Shown here: in pieces, positions 37,480 to 46,483 of the stretch | Numbering within the stretch: position 1 is the first letter of the stretch | Layout: every line of letters begins with the position of its first letter | Source: Zygnema cylindricum | Taxonomy: Eukaryota; Streptophyta; Zygnematophyceae; Zygnematales; Zygnemataceae | DNA: 64,000 nucleotides | Assembly (NCBI GenBank): GCA_037447655.1 | Contig: JBBHKE010002254.1 | Coordinates: 36,842-100,841 of the forward strand | Reading direction: 5' to 3' | The notes under the pieces: model-generated | What the model saw: only the letters and a program-made list of their open reading frames with translations | Databases searched by the model: none | Told to the model about the DNA's origin: nothing | Made by a program: the position numbers and the translations under genes

Positions 37480-38164
37480 TGGCATGAATTCCTCTTTTTC
37501 GATTACATGTAACAGAGGATGGGAATTGTTTGTTTCGTGCTCTTTCCCTTTTATTGTTTGGCTGTGAGTGTAAATATTCTTATGTAAAAAAGGTAATTAT
37601 TAGTTATTTATTTTGTCACTGGGATGAGCATGCTATTTTTATTGGTTGTGGACATGAAATTCAATTTATAGACTTTAATCATTATTAAACGTATATGTTT
37701 GTTGATAAAGTTTGGGGCAGTTGTGGTGAAGTTCGTGTTGCTATAATAATTTTTGATACTGTTTTTGGTGAAGTTTGTGTTGCTACTATAATTTTTGATG
37801 GAGCATTGTTTGCTCTCCCAGTGAAAGATGGGTTCAGGATGGTCTTTCTTTATATTTCACTGGTGTTCATTATGATGTTTTAATGGATGTTGTTCCATCT
37901 AACTTCAATATAAAAGTTGATCAACTATGTTTATCTGAATGTGAAAAGGCAATGGACAGATATAATAGGTATATGTTGTTTAATAGTGAATGTTTTAAAA
38001 CTGTCCAAATTATTTCTGACAATAATGATTCTTTTGAAAATGATGGTAAATATGATTTTAATTCTCAAAATGTTGTACCCAGTAATTGTGATAGTGTTGA
38101 TAAACTTGTAAATGAAAGAGTAGATAAAAAAAAAAAAAACCTACAAAACAAACAAATAATATAA
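37480..38164 (+). pseudogene. OTU-type cysteine protease, frameshifted
   Basis: OTU proteases remove ubiquitin. The Cys site reads VTEDGNCLFRALS (about 37506-37545), the family's DGNC-F-A motif. Helices resembling ISYLFCHWDEH follow, then VDKVWGSCGEVRVAIIIFD, matching the WG---E---I strand of OTU folds. A stop lies near 37685 and a frame change near 37820. The catalytic His motif GVHYDVL (about 37863-37883) is in the next frame, which continues to the stop at 38164 with a Lys-rich tail. A 39-base in-frame duplication (GEVRVAIIIFD, then GEVCVATIIFD) follows the WG strand. Helentrons are known to carry OTU domains, and AT-rich codon use matches the Helentron pieces, so it is probably from a related element. 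Confidence 0.7.
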
Positions 38165-38471
38165 GTGGTAAGTTTGGTGACGTAAATGTTGTTAAAAACA
38201 ATAGGTGTAATAGAAATTGAAATAAGAATATAAATAATGGTAAGTCTTTTATTAGAGTTTCGGTATTAAATGACATTAAGTTTATGGTTAAATTACAAAT
38301 TCGGAAATAATATCCTATACCGTTAGGTACTTATTGTAAAAGCATTCAAGCTTCTTTAGCATACGATTATGGTTTATGTGTTATGGGTTTACATATGTAT
38401 CGAAAAATGAATAATGTTGACATATGTTCTGAATCTGATTTTGTTTTTTTTTTGGGAAGGAGTTAGTTCTT
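38165..38471 (+). pseudogene. Coding-like continuation after OTU, interrupted by a solo LTR
   Basis: Between stops the frame reads KSFIRVSVLNDIKFMVKLQI, then PIPLGTYCKSIQASLAYDYG, MGLHMYRKMNN and VDICSESDFVFF. I do not recognise the family. Composition and orientation match the OTU frame upstream. Coding-like text resumes on the far side of the solo LTR at 39517, so the LTR appears to have landed in one older reading frame. Confidence 0.45.
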
Positions 38472-39516
38472 TGTTGAAATCTCTAGGTTTAGGGCGTATT
38501 TTCTAGGTCTGAATAGATTAAAAGCAAAAAGAAAAGCATAGGCAGCCTGCCTCCACCTCCTCCCTCTAGCCCCTATACAAGTTGTAGTCACTGAAGGAAA
38601 GAGAGGGTGGTGGAGACATGGCTGCCTCAGCTCCTTAAACAGGATTGAATAGTGACATAAGTCACTCTCAACAAAAAAGTGAGTCCGGCAGGACTCAAAC
38701 CTCCGACCGGCAGAGCAAGGCTTAACCGTCAGCTCCAATCGGTATGTCGTAGGAGTTTGTTAGACTACATAGGGTTTGACTTCTATTTAAACAGCGTTTT
38801 GGTACTTTAATCCAATTAACAAAATTATAGATAAAGAACATGGAGACGAGTTACAATATAGTGCGAACATGAACCCGCACGAAATAAATGTATCGGACAT
38901 TTGTTTTCAACGGCTAGTATTAAAAGTCGGTTTTGATCCGATGGCACATATCATCGTCGAGATCCCTGAATAGCCGCTTTGGCGGTTTTTGGGCGTGACA
39001 TGACCTGGCGCCACGTTGCAAGATAGCATTAGGAAGCACGAATCCCGGGGAGCATGAGGACGAGCTCGAACAAGAAAGACGTCCACTGCATGGCTTTGTC
39101 GTACACATGTCGTACAGAAAAGACTTCGACCATGGTACCTTTATGTACTGTACAATCTTTTGATTGGAGCGTATTTTAGTAGATTAGGGTTGTGAGAGGG
39201 GTTTGGGACTTAGAGAATTTAGGAGGTAGCCGCCTCTCTCCCAGTGAGCTTGTATAAATATTGGCATCTTTGCCACTTCATAACTTATCGCCTGAATAGG
39301 CGTTTACTGTGATTCTTTTTGCTGTGGACTGAGAGGAGTCCAAACTGCACACGGGTGCAGTTAGATTGTCTTTTTGCCTGAGAGGAGTCCAAACTGCACA
39401 GTTACATTGTCTTTTTGCCTGCTTGGGTAGCAGTGGTCTTAGTTGAAAGTGGGTTAGTCAAAAACTACCTAGAGGTTTCCTGAATTCTGTAGTCCAATGG
39501 GAGATACAGAATTACA
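38472..39516 (+). mobile_element. Solo LTR (family 2) with 5-bp target duplication
   Basis: 1045 bases starting TGTTGAAATC and ending AGAATTACA, flanked on both sides by TTCTT (38467-38471 and 39517-39521). The first 90 bases match the LTR starts at 87 and 40508 (shared TATTTTCTAGGTCTGAATAG). A TATAAATA box at 39253-39260 marks a probable promoter. A 41-48 base unit with GAGAGGAGTCCAAACTGCAC is repeated at about 39330-39419. No internal retrotransposon genes are present, so it looks like the product of recombination between two LTRs. Confidence 0.85.
38671..38750 (-). ncRNA. tRNA-like sequence with Pol III B box and T6 terminator, inside the solo LTR
   Basis: On the minus strand GGTTTGAGTCC (38701-38691) matches the Pol III B box (GGTTCGANNCC) at all but one position. 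It is preceded by GGAGCTGACGGTTAAGCC, which recalls a D-arm, and followed by TTTTTT (38678-38673), a Pol III stop. The T stem has a mismatch and I cannot pair an acceptor stem, so this is not a functional tRNA by eye. It may be a tRNA relic or SINE head captured by the LTR. Confidence 0.35.
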
Positions 39517-39780
39517 TTCTTCACTCTTTATACTCATTTGGTCTTGTTAGGCTAAAAAATACAAATGGTTTTGTATTCGATGATTTAGGTATTTTAAAAG
39601 TTAAATACCAATTTGTTGGTTTATTCGCTAAAAAAGTGAAAAATCGGGTTGTTGTTTTTGACTAAGGTGTCTTTGATAATGTTGAAGATGCTTGTCTTGC
39701 TTGTGATTCTTTTGTGTTGGAGATTGGTGGTGCCCGTATTTTTTTTTTACACAATAATGTGACTTTTTTGGATGAATATA
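39517..39780 (+). pseudogene. Coding-like remnant beyond the solo LTR
   Basis: Frame text reads LHSLYSFGLVRLKNTNGFVF, then DDLGILKVKYQFVGLFAKKV, a TAA stop, then VFDNVEDACLACDSFVLEIG and ARIFFLHNNVTFLDEY. No family recognised. It is in line with the frame cut at 38471 once the LTR and one TTCTT copy are ignored. It ends where the CT microsatellite begins. Confidence 0.4.
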
Positions 39781-39797
39781 GCGAGAAACCCTCACTA

Positions 39798-39854
<57 letters not shown>

Positions 39855-39971
39855 CCCTCTCTCTCTCTAAGGTATTATCTGCTGATGTGAGCAAATCGAA
39901 GAATTTGGACTCTAATTCTCTCTCCCTCTCTCTCTGTCTCTCTGTCTATCTCTCTCTTTATCCTTCTCTGC

Positions 39972-40030
<59 letters not shown>

Positions 40031-40146
40031 CCTCTCTCTCTCTAAGGTATTATCTGCTGATGTGAGCAAATCGAAGAATTTGGACTCTAATTCTCTCTCC
40101 CTCTCTCTCTGTCTCTCTGTCTATCTCTCTCTTTATCCTTCTCTGC

Positions 40147-40223
<77 letters not shown>
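39781..40223. repeat. (CT)n minisatellite with embedded 60-bp motif
   Basis: CT microsatellite interrupted at 39869 and 40044 (period 175) by AAGGTATTATCTGCTGATGT and further non-CT sequence ending in GGACTCTAATTCTCTC. The same motif, diverged, reappears near 42817 and 42948. The tract runs into an assembly gap. Confidence 0.85.
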
Positions 40224-40233
40224 NNNNNNNNNN
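40224..40233. other. Assembly gap (10 N)
   Basis: Ten N bases directly after a long (CT)n run; the true length of the microsatellite is unknown and the join is not proven by sequence. Confidence 1.
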
Positions 40234-40508
40234 TTACCTAAATAATCATAAAAGATCCAGATTTATCTTTATCTTTCTTCGGCTCCGTCAGATGGAGATT
40301 GAAGAGAGAGGTTGAGAGTTTGAACAGCGTCAGTGACTCTGTAACCTCTCCTTCGATCTCGGTACCGATGGAACCGATAGGATTCTCCAATGTCTCAGTG
40401 ACTGCGACAAGTTTGAGAGTTGGAGAGAGAAGTTAGAGGTAGACTGCCTCGGCTTCTTTCTATTTCTATTTAGACCTAGAAAATACTAATAAATCCATTA
40501 GTTTCTAC
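40234..40508 (-). mobile_element. LTR (family 2), cut by the gap
   Basis: The minus strand starts TGTAGAAACTAATGG at 40508, then TATTTTCTAGGTCTAAATAG and AGGCAGTCTACCTC, nearly the same as bases 87-1. It runs for at least 275 bases to the gap and shares CAGTCACTGA with the solo LTR. It abuts the methyltransferase fragment without any intervening sequence. Confidence 0.7.
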
Positions 40509-41130
40509 AGATCGGCCAAGCCGAGACCTTTGCCTGCTCGTGACATTCCTTGACACTCCCAACCGGCAATGAGAAGATTGACTGGTTCCACATCGAGAAG
40601 GTGTTGATTGCCTATAAAACGAATATCTCGAGGTAAGGCCGTATGCATGTGAGCAAAGGCAGATATTGGGAAATGATGTGGATATTCTCTGTGTAAAAGA
40701 TTAAAGTGATGTGTTTGGGCTTTTTGAGCTAAAGGGTCAGTGTTAACTGAGTAGTAATAAGTACTCCGTTGCGAAGGCATGAAAGTAGACAGGTACCAAT
40801 GCCTGCGAATAGGTCTAAAATGACCAGACCATCTTGATGAGGTTTGACCTGAATTGACTTCCAGTTAATGGGAAGAAAAACGGAAGGATCTACAAAAATG
40901 AGAGGGAGAGGTGGAACTCGCGATAATGGAATCTGAAGTGTGTGTTTGTAGATGTGATCAAACTCACGAGAATCAATAATAAAACCTGGATTATCGAAAA
41001 TTTCAAGTAGGAAATTCCGGAATATGCAGGGACAGATTGGGCTGCGTGAGCCATAATGGGTATGGGTTAATTTGTTCGAATTGGGTAAACGACAAAAGAC
41101 CAGGTGGAAAGTCTGTGGTTAGAGAGATTA
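40509..41130 (-). pseudogene. C5 cytosine DNA methyltransferase fragment, frameshifted
   Basis: The minus strand opens after a stop near 41130 and runs about 110 codons to ILDLFAGIGTCLLS (about 40830-40790), motif I of C5 methyltransferases, which binds S-adenosylmethionine. A frameshift near 40785 leads into a frame (ORF 40780-40505) with VNTDPLAQKAQTHHF, a motif II-like acidic site, then LPRDIRFIGNQHL (motif III-like). It ends with VNLLIAGWECQGMSRAG, motif IV with the catalytic Cys. Motif IV normally reads PCQ; here Glu replaces Pro. Motifs VI to X are missing: the sequence stops at the LTR edge. Capture of such enzymes by retrotransposons has been reported in charophyte algae and dinoflagellates, so this may be part of an LTR element; a host gene hit by an LTR is the alternative. 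Confidence 0.8.
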
Positions 41131-41583
41131 ACCCTCCGTCGTGGTCATTTCAGTCCTCTCAAAGTATCGACATCGTTTAAATGTCGACATCATTAAAATG
41201 TAAACATTGTCAGCTTTGACATCGTTGGAATATTGGCATCGTTAAAATGTGTTTTCACGTCTTTCAAACCTTTTTCTTCCGATGTTTTTAGGGTTTTTTA
41301 GGGTGTTTAGGGTGTGAGGGTTAGATATCTTCTGCACCATCTCCCCTGCCTAAATGGTTAAAGAGTTATTTATACGTTTTGCTAGTATGTTTTATTCATA
41401 TATTTTATTTATGCATTTTATTTGTATTTGTTATTTGTATATTTTGTTTACCAAGATGGTTAAGGAGTTATTTGTATGTTTTGTTAGTGTGTTTTATTCA
41501 TATATTTTATTTATGTATTTTATTTGTATATTTTATTTATATAATTGTGGTGGGTAATTGTGGTAATGGTAATAATGGTGGGT
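41131..41583. repeat. AT-rich DNA with a tandem duplication of about 100 bp
   Basis: ACATCGTT/ACATCATT words recur at 41165-41245 (short degenerate repeat). At about 41353-41540 a segment starting ATGGTTAAAGAGTTATTTAT is repeated as ATGGTTAAGGAGTTATTTGT about 100 bases on. TTTTTTAGGGTGTTTAGGGT at 41291-41310 is telomere-like. No gene. Confidence 0.6.
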
Positions 41584-42816
41584 ATCTACGATGGAGAAGC
41601 TCCTTCCCCCCTTCCCTGGAGGGAGAGGGGAGATAGAGAGGAGGGGAGGGAGAGAGGAGGGAGAGGGGAGGGGAGGGAGAGGGGAAGAGCGAGGCCGAAG
41701 GAATGAACATCAGGGTATGACAAAAATGAGGAAGAGGTGAGGGAGGGGGGCGAGGGGAAGGAGTGCTAATTCAGTTTTATTTCCATATTATATTTCCATT
41801 TATTTTATTTTTTTTTATTCCTTTTATTCTATTTTATTCCATTCCATTTTAATTTTTTTTTATTTCCTTATTCTTTCTTCCTCCTTCCTCCTCCTTCTCC
41901 TTCTTCCATCCCTTCCTTCCTTCCTTTCAATGATTCTTCTTCATTGTCCTCTTCCTTATGTATTTCCTCTCCTCTTCTTTTCTTTCACATGTCTGAATGT
42001 ATATTTATCATTATCTGCATATATATATATGCATATATAATATCTCTGTATATGTGTTGTGTGTGTGCTGTGTGTCCTTATATTTTACTTATTGCAAAAT
42101 CATTTTATGCTTCTTAAAAAAAGGAAAAAAGTAATGTGTTTTTTCTTTTGTTTTTTTTGTGATTTCTTTGACTCTAATTCCAAGCAGTTAAATTCTCAAC
42201 TCCAATTTTTCAGTTTTGATTCTAATTTCCAATTTCACTCTGCTTTTTAATCGTTTTCTCTTTTTCTCAATTTTAATTATGCTTGCAATTTTGATTTCGA
42301 TTTCTCTCAATTTCATTGCTCACAAGCTTTAATCATTTCATTTTTGATCTCCATTTCTCGCGCAATTTAATTTCAAATCTTTCATATCCCAGATTCCCTC
42401 TCGATTTTATTTTTCTTTCTCTTTCTTTTTATCTTTCGATCAATTGTTGTTCGATTCCAATATCATTTTCCGTTTCGATTCGTTTTCAGTTTTTTTTTTT
42501 CAATTTCCATTTCCGTTTCTGTTTCCATTTTTTTTTCCACTTTCATTTCCATTCCCCTTTCGTTTTTAATTTCAATTTTAACTAATTTTAATTTCCGTTT
42601 AATTCATTTAATTTTTCAATGTCAAAACTATTTCTCAACCCAAATCTCATTTTCTTTCTTTTCTCTATATTTTATCCTCAAAACATAATTTTCTTGATCC
42701 CTTTTCTTTGTTTTATTTTATTTCCTCCAACAGTTATTTTTCTGATCCCTCAATTCGAAAAAAAAAATCGAAAGCATCGCTGACATCACAACTTGAAAGA
42801 TATGTCCCCGTCACAT
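41584..42816. other. Purine tract then T-rich DNA
   Basis: A short GGGAGA tract (41620-41770) is followed by T-rich sequence with degenerate AATTTC/TTTCAAT repeats (42190-42610). A (TA)n stretch lies near 42020-42050. I see no gene. Confidence 0.6.
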
Positions 42817-42876
42817 TATCTCCTGATGTAAGCAAATTAGAAAACTTGGGACTCTAATTCTCTCACCCTCTCTCTG

Positions 42877-42930
<54 letters not shown>

Positions 42931-43129
42931 AATATATTTTCCCGTTACAGTATTTGCTGATGTAAGCAAAATGAAAACTTTTTTACTCTAAAGAATTTCT
43001 AAGCCTTTCTCTTTCCCTCTGTTTGTCTCTCTCTCTCTCTCCCTATCTCTCGCTGTATCTCTCTCTTTCTCCTCTTTCTCTCTCGGTCTTTATTTTTCTC
43101 CCTCTCTTTTTCTCTCTTTTTACCTCTCT

Positions 43130-43202
<73 letters not shown>

Positions 43203-43203
43203 G
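42817..43203. repeat. (CT)n microsatellite with two copies of the 39.87-kb motif
   Basis: CTGATGTAAGCAAATTAGAAA (near 42822, followed by GGACTCTAATTCTCTC) and CTGATGTAAGCAAAATGAAA (near 42957) each precede a CT run. They are diverged relatives of the motif at 39869 and 40044. Confidence 0.75.
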
Positions 43204-44527
43204 TTGATTTAAAAATATATCAAAATTTCTTAAATTTCTCAAAATCATCTTCATATGTACCGTAAAACTGCCCTAGAAATCCAAAATTTTCACAATAAAA
43301 AAAAAGGGTTCAAACAAAATAAGCAAAAAAAATAGTAAAAAATAAATAATTTTAAAATAAACAATTATATACCCCATAAAACAATTTATTTTTTTTGGGT
43401 CAATTTTCAGATTTGAAGTCTGGGGGAGGGGGAGAGAGTGGCCCTCCATTGGATAAAAAAAGCAGCCGAAATTTTGGATCAAATTTTTATCCTTCTGGTA
43501 AAAAAAAAAAAAAAAACAATCCTTGTTTATTACCTCTTTCTTTTGTTATGTTCTTTTGATTTTCCTTTTTACCCCTTCATCTTTTTTCTTTCTCCATTTT
43601 TTTTTAATCCCTTTTAAACCCTTTCCTACCCTGTTTACCTCTTTTCTCACCTCTCCATTTACCCTTTTTTAATTCATTTTCACTCCTCCCTCCTCCCCTT
43701 TTTTTACCCCTACATCTCCACTCTCCGCCCCATCCCACGCCTCCCCTCCCCCCCCCCCCTCCTCCCCCCACCTCCCCCACCTCCCCCTCCTCTCCCGATC
43801 ATTCTTAATCCTCCCTCCCCCCCATTTTTTACCCCTCCCTCCCCTCCCCTCCCGCCGCCTCCTCCCCTTCCTCCCTATCCCCCCCCTTCAATTTTACTCC
43901 TCCCTCCCCACCTTTAAAACCCCTCGTTTTACCCCTTTATATAAACTTACTCTCTTTTCTTATCCCCTTCTGATCATGTCCTTTTTCATGTTTTTTTTTC
44001 TCTCCCTCTCCCCCCTCTCTCTATCTCGACACTCTTATCCCTCTCCGTCCCTCTTCCCCCCCCCTTTCCTGCTCCCTCACCCACCTCTCCCTATCCCTCT
44101 CCCACTTTTCTCTCTCCCTTGTCCCTTTTCCCTCTCGCTCTCCCCTCTCTCCCTCTCCCCGCTTCTTTTTTTCTCTCCCTCTGACCCTCTCATTCTCTCT
44201 TTCTCGCCCCTCTACCCCCTCCCCTCCCTCTCCCACTCCCCTTTTTTTCTTCCTCTCTCTCTCCCCCTTCTTTCCCCTCTCCATCTCCCCCCTCTCCCCC
44301 TCTCCCCCTCTCCCCTCTCCCCCCTCTCCCCCCTCTCTCTCCCTCTCCCCCTTCACCCTCTGCCGCCTCTTTCCCTCTCCCTCTCCTTCTACCCCCCTCA
44401 CTCTCCCTCTCCCTCTCCCCCCAATCTCTCCCCTCCCTCTCCCCCCCCAATCTCCCCCCCTCCCTCTCCCCACAATCTCTCCCTCTCCCTCTTTTCCTTC
44501 TTTCTCCCTCTCCCTCCGCCCCCCAGG
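43204..44527. repeat. AT-rich spacer then polypyrimidine tract
   Basis: 43204-43560 is AT-rich without a gene. From 43600 to 44527 nearly every base on plus is C or T, with CTCCCC and CCCTCTCC repeats. Ser/Pro/Leu and Arg/Glu/Gly reading frames here are artefacts. Confidence 0.85.
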
Positions 44528-44632
44528 ACAAACCCGTCCAACCCTTCCCTCCCATTGGAGCTGGGAGAGTCCAAATGGAACCTCCCTCACTACTAGACAA
44601 ACTCAAATTTCAATTCTACCAAATCAATAAAA
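44528..44632 (+). other. Candidate orphan exon in polypyrimidine DNA
   Basis: An island of mixed composition starts after CCCCCCAG at 44526 and ends before GTAAGT at 44640, good acceptor and donor sites. Between them the frame is open: DKPVQPFPPIGAGRVQMEPP, then LLDKLKFQFYQINKSP. The long pyrimidine tract would act as the polypyrimidine signal. No homologue is recognised and no partner exon is certain, so this is a suggestion only. Confidence 0.25.
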
Positions 44633-44640
44633 GCCCTCGG

Positions 44641-45555
44641 TAAGTTCCTCGGCCTCTTCTCTCTCTCTCTCTTCTCTCTCTCTCTCTATCTCTCTCCCCC
44701 TCATTTTCTCTTTTTTCCTCCCCCTTTTTCCTCTTCTTTTACCCTCCCATCACTTCCCACTTTGCCTTCTTTGAACCTCCCCCGGTCTGTCCAACTTTTC
44801 TCTCGTAATCTCCTCTCTCTCTCTCTCTTCCCCCGCCCTCTCTCTCCTCTCTCTCTCCCCTCTTTCTCCCCTCTCTTCCCTCCTTTTCCATCTTTTTTAA
44901 CCCCTCCTATTTTTTTCCCCTTATCCCCTTGTTTCCCCCCCTCCTCACCCCTTTTTTTGTCCCCTATCCCCTTTTCCCTCCTTCTCCCCCTCCCCCTCCT
45001 TTCCACTCTAATTGTTCTCCATTTTAACCAGATTTAAGCTCATTTCTTGTTTTGAAGCACTCTATTTCTCTCCCTCCCTCCCTCCCTCTTTTTCTTCCCT
45101 CTCCTTTTTTTTTCTCCCTTTCCCTTCCTTCCCCCCCCTTCTTCCCTCTCCCTCGCTTTTCCTCACTGTTTCTGGTCTGTTTGGCCGATCATCGTTCCCT
45201 CTTTTTTTCCCTTTTCCCTCTCCTTCCCCTTCTCTCCCGCTTATTTGTACCCCATTTTGAACTCCAATTTAACGAATTTTAGCATATTTTGTTTTTATTT
45301 TCAAGCTCTCTCTCCCTCCCTCTCCCTCATTATTCCAAGTCCATTCAGCGGATGTTGGCACCCTTTCTCCCTGCCCCCCTCCCCCTAAATTCATTTGTAC
45401 CCCATTGCTACCCTAAATTCACCAGATTCCTGCTCATTTTGCTTGCATTTTCAAGTTCCCTCTCCCTCCCTCCCTCCCTCCCTCCCTCCCTCCCTCTCTC
45501 TTCCTCTGTCGCCCTCCCTTTCCCTCCCCTCGCCCTCCCCCTCCTCTCTCTTCCA
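44641..45555. repeat. Polypyrimidine DNA with a spaced 60-bp module
   Basis: A module like ATTTTGAACTCCAATTTAAC, then AGCATATTTTGTTTTTATTT and TCAAGC, occurs near 45010-45065, 45245-45310 and 45400-45465. Each copy is followed by CTCCCTCC runs. The rest is CT-rich filler. Confidence 0.6.
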
Positions 45556-45860
45556 GATTCGTCATGGATAAAAACGAGCTATACCTCTCCACACTCTCTC
45601 CCTGTCTCTCCCCCCCCCCCCATTTTTACCCCATTTGCATCTCTCTCCCTCCCCCCTCTCTCCCCCCCCCAAGTCCGTGTTGGACGAAAACGAGCCGTAC
45701 CTCTCCTCCTCCTCCCATTCCCGGGTAATTTTGGCGCCAGCTGGCCGCCCCCCATTGGCCGGATTTTCCGGGATTCGATTTTGGGCGGCTTTTCCGCAGA
45801 TAAAGGCAAAAGGGGCCAATTTTTATCCGCAGAATATGGACAGGGAGGTAAGGATTATTA
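45556..45860 (+). other. Candidate exon with a duplicated start, in polypyrimidine DNA
   Basis: VMDKNELYLSTLS (45562-45605) and VLDENEPYLSSSS (45676-45715) are two copies of one short stretch, each after a CAG or AAG. The second stays open through RVILAPAGRPPLAG, FSGIRFWAAFPQIKAKGANF and QNMDRE, then GTAAGG, a donor-like site (45849). No family is recognised. Codon-level similarity between the copies hints at coding history; chance is possible. Confidence 0.25.
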
Positions 45861-46483
45861 TTATTTTTTTCTTTTGTGGATTATTTTTTGGGGTGTATGT
45901 ACTCTTGCCTCTTCGCCTACCTCTACCCCTCCCTTTACTCCTACCTCTACCTGTACCTTTACCCCTACCTCTTCTTCTCCCTCTACCCCTCCCTCTACCC
46001 CCTCCCCGTTGTCGTCCTATGAGTCGCAAGAAGCATCGTCACATGATCACCATCATCACCAGGCAGCCATGCGAGCTCGCTCACTGGGCTCCCTCCCTCC
46101 CCCTCCCCCCCCCCCCCCCCCCCCCAGCAGCAGCAACCATTCTGATTGGCCGAGAATTTGCCATCCCTCCCTCTCCTCCCCCCCCCCCCCCCATCTTGCC
46201 TCCCTTCTCCCTCTTTCCTCTCGTATCTCCCAAACTCCTCACGTCTCCTCCCGTCCCCCTCCCCTTCCCTCCCCCCATCGATGATCCTCCTCTCACCCCC
46301 CCTCTCCCTCGTGTCTCCCCTCCCCCTCCCCCCCCCCCCCATCACATCCACTCCATCCCTCCGGGAGTCTAAATCAGTATATAGTATACAGCGCCTATAT
46401 AATATACTATATATAATACGTGCATACACCCACATAGTATACACCCTCCACATACCGTATACTCTCTACTACATATACCACGG
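45861..46483. repeat. C-rich DNA with poly-C runs and a GTATAC-rich patch
   Basis: TACCCCTACC-like words (45915-46010), C runs of about 19 and 13 bases (near 46108 and 46180), then 46375-46480 with ATAGTATAC and TAGTATACA words. No gene; the 331-residue frame across it is Pro/Ser low complexity. Confidence 0.7.

Noticed and set aside
38671-38750. Functional tRNA gene
   Set aside because: B box and T6 are present, but the T stem has a mismatch and no acceptor or anticodon stem can be paired by eye.
45289-46372. 331- and 245-codon frames in C-rich DNA
   Set aside because: Pro/Ser/Leu low complexity over runs of C and CT; only the short mixed island at 45556-45860 is kept, as a weak candidate.
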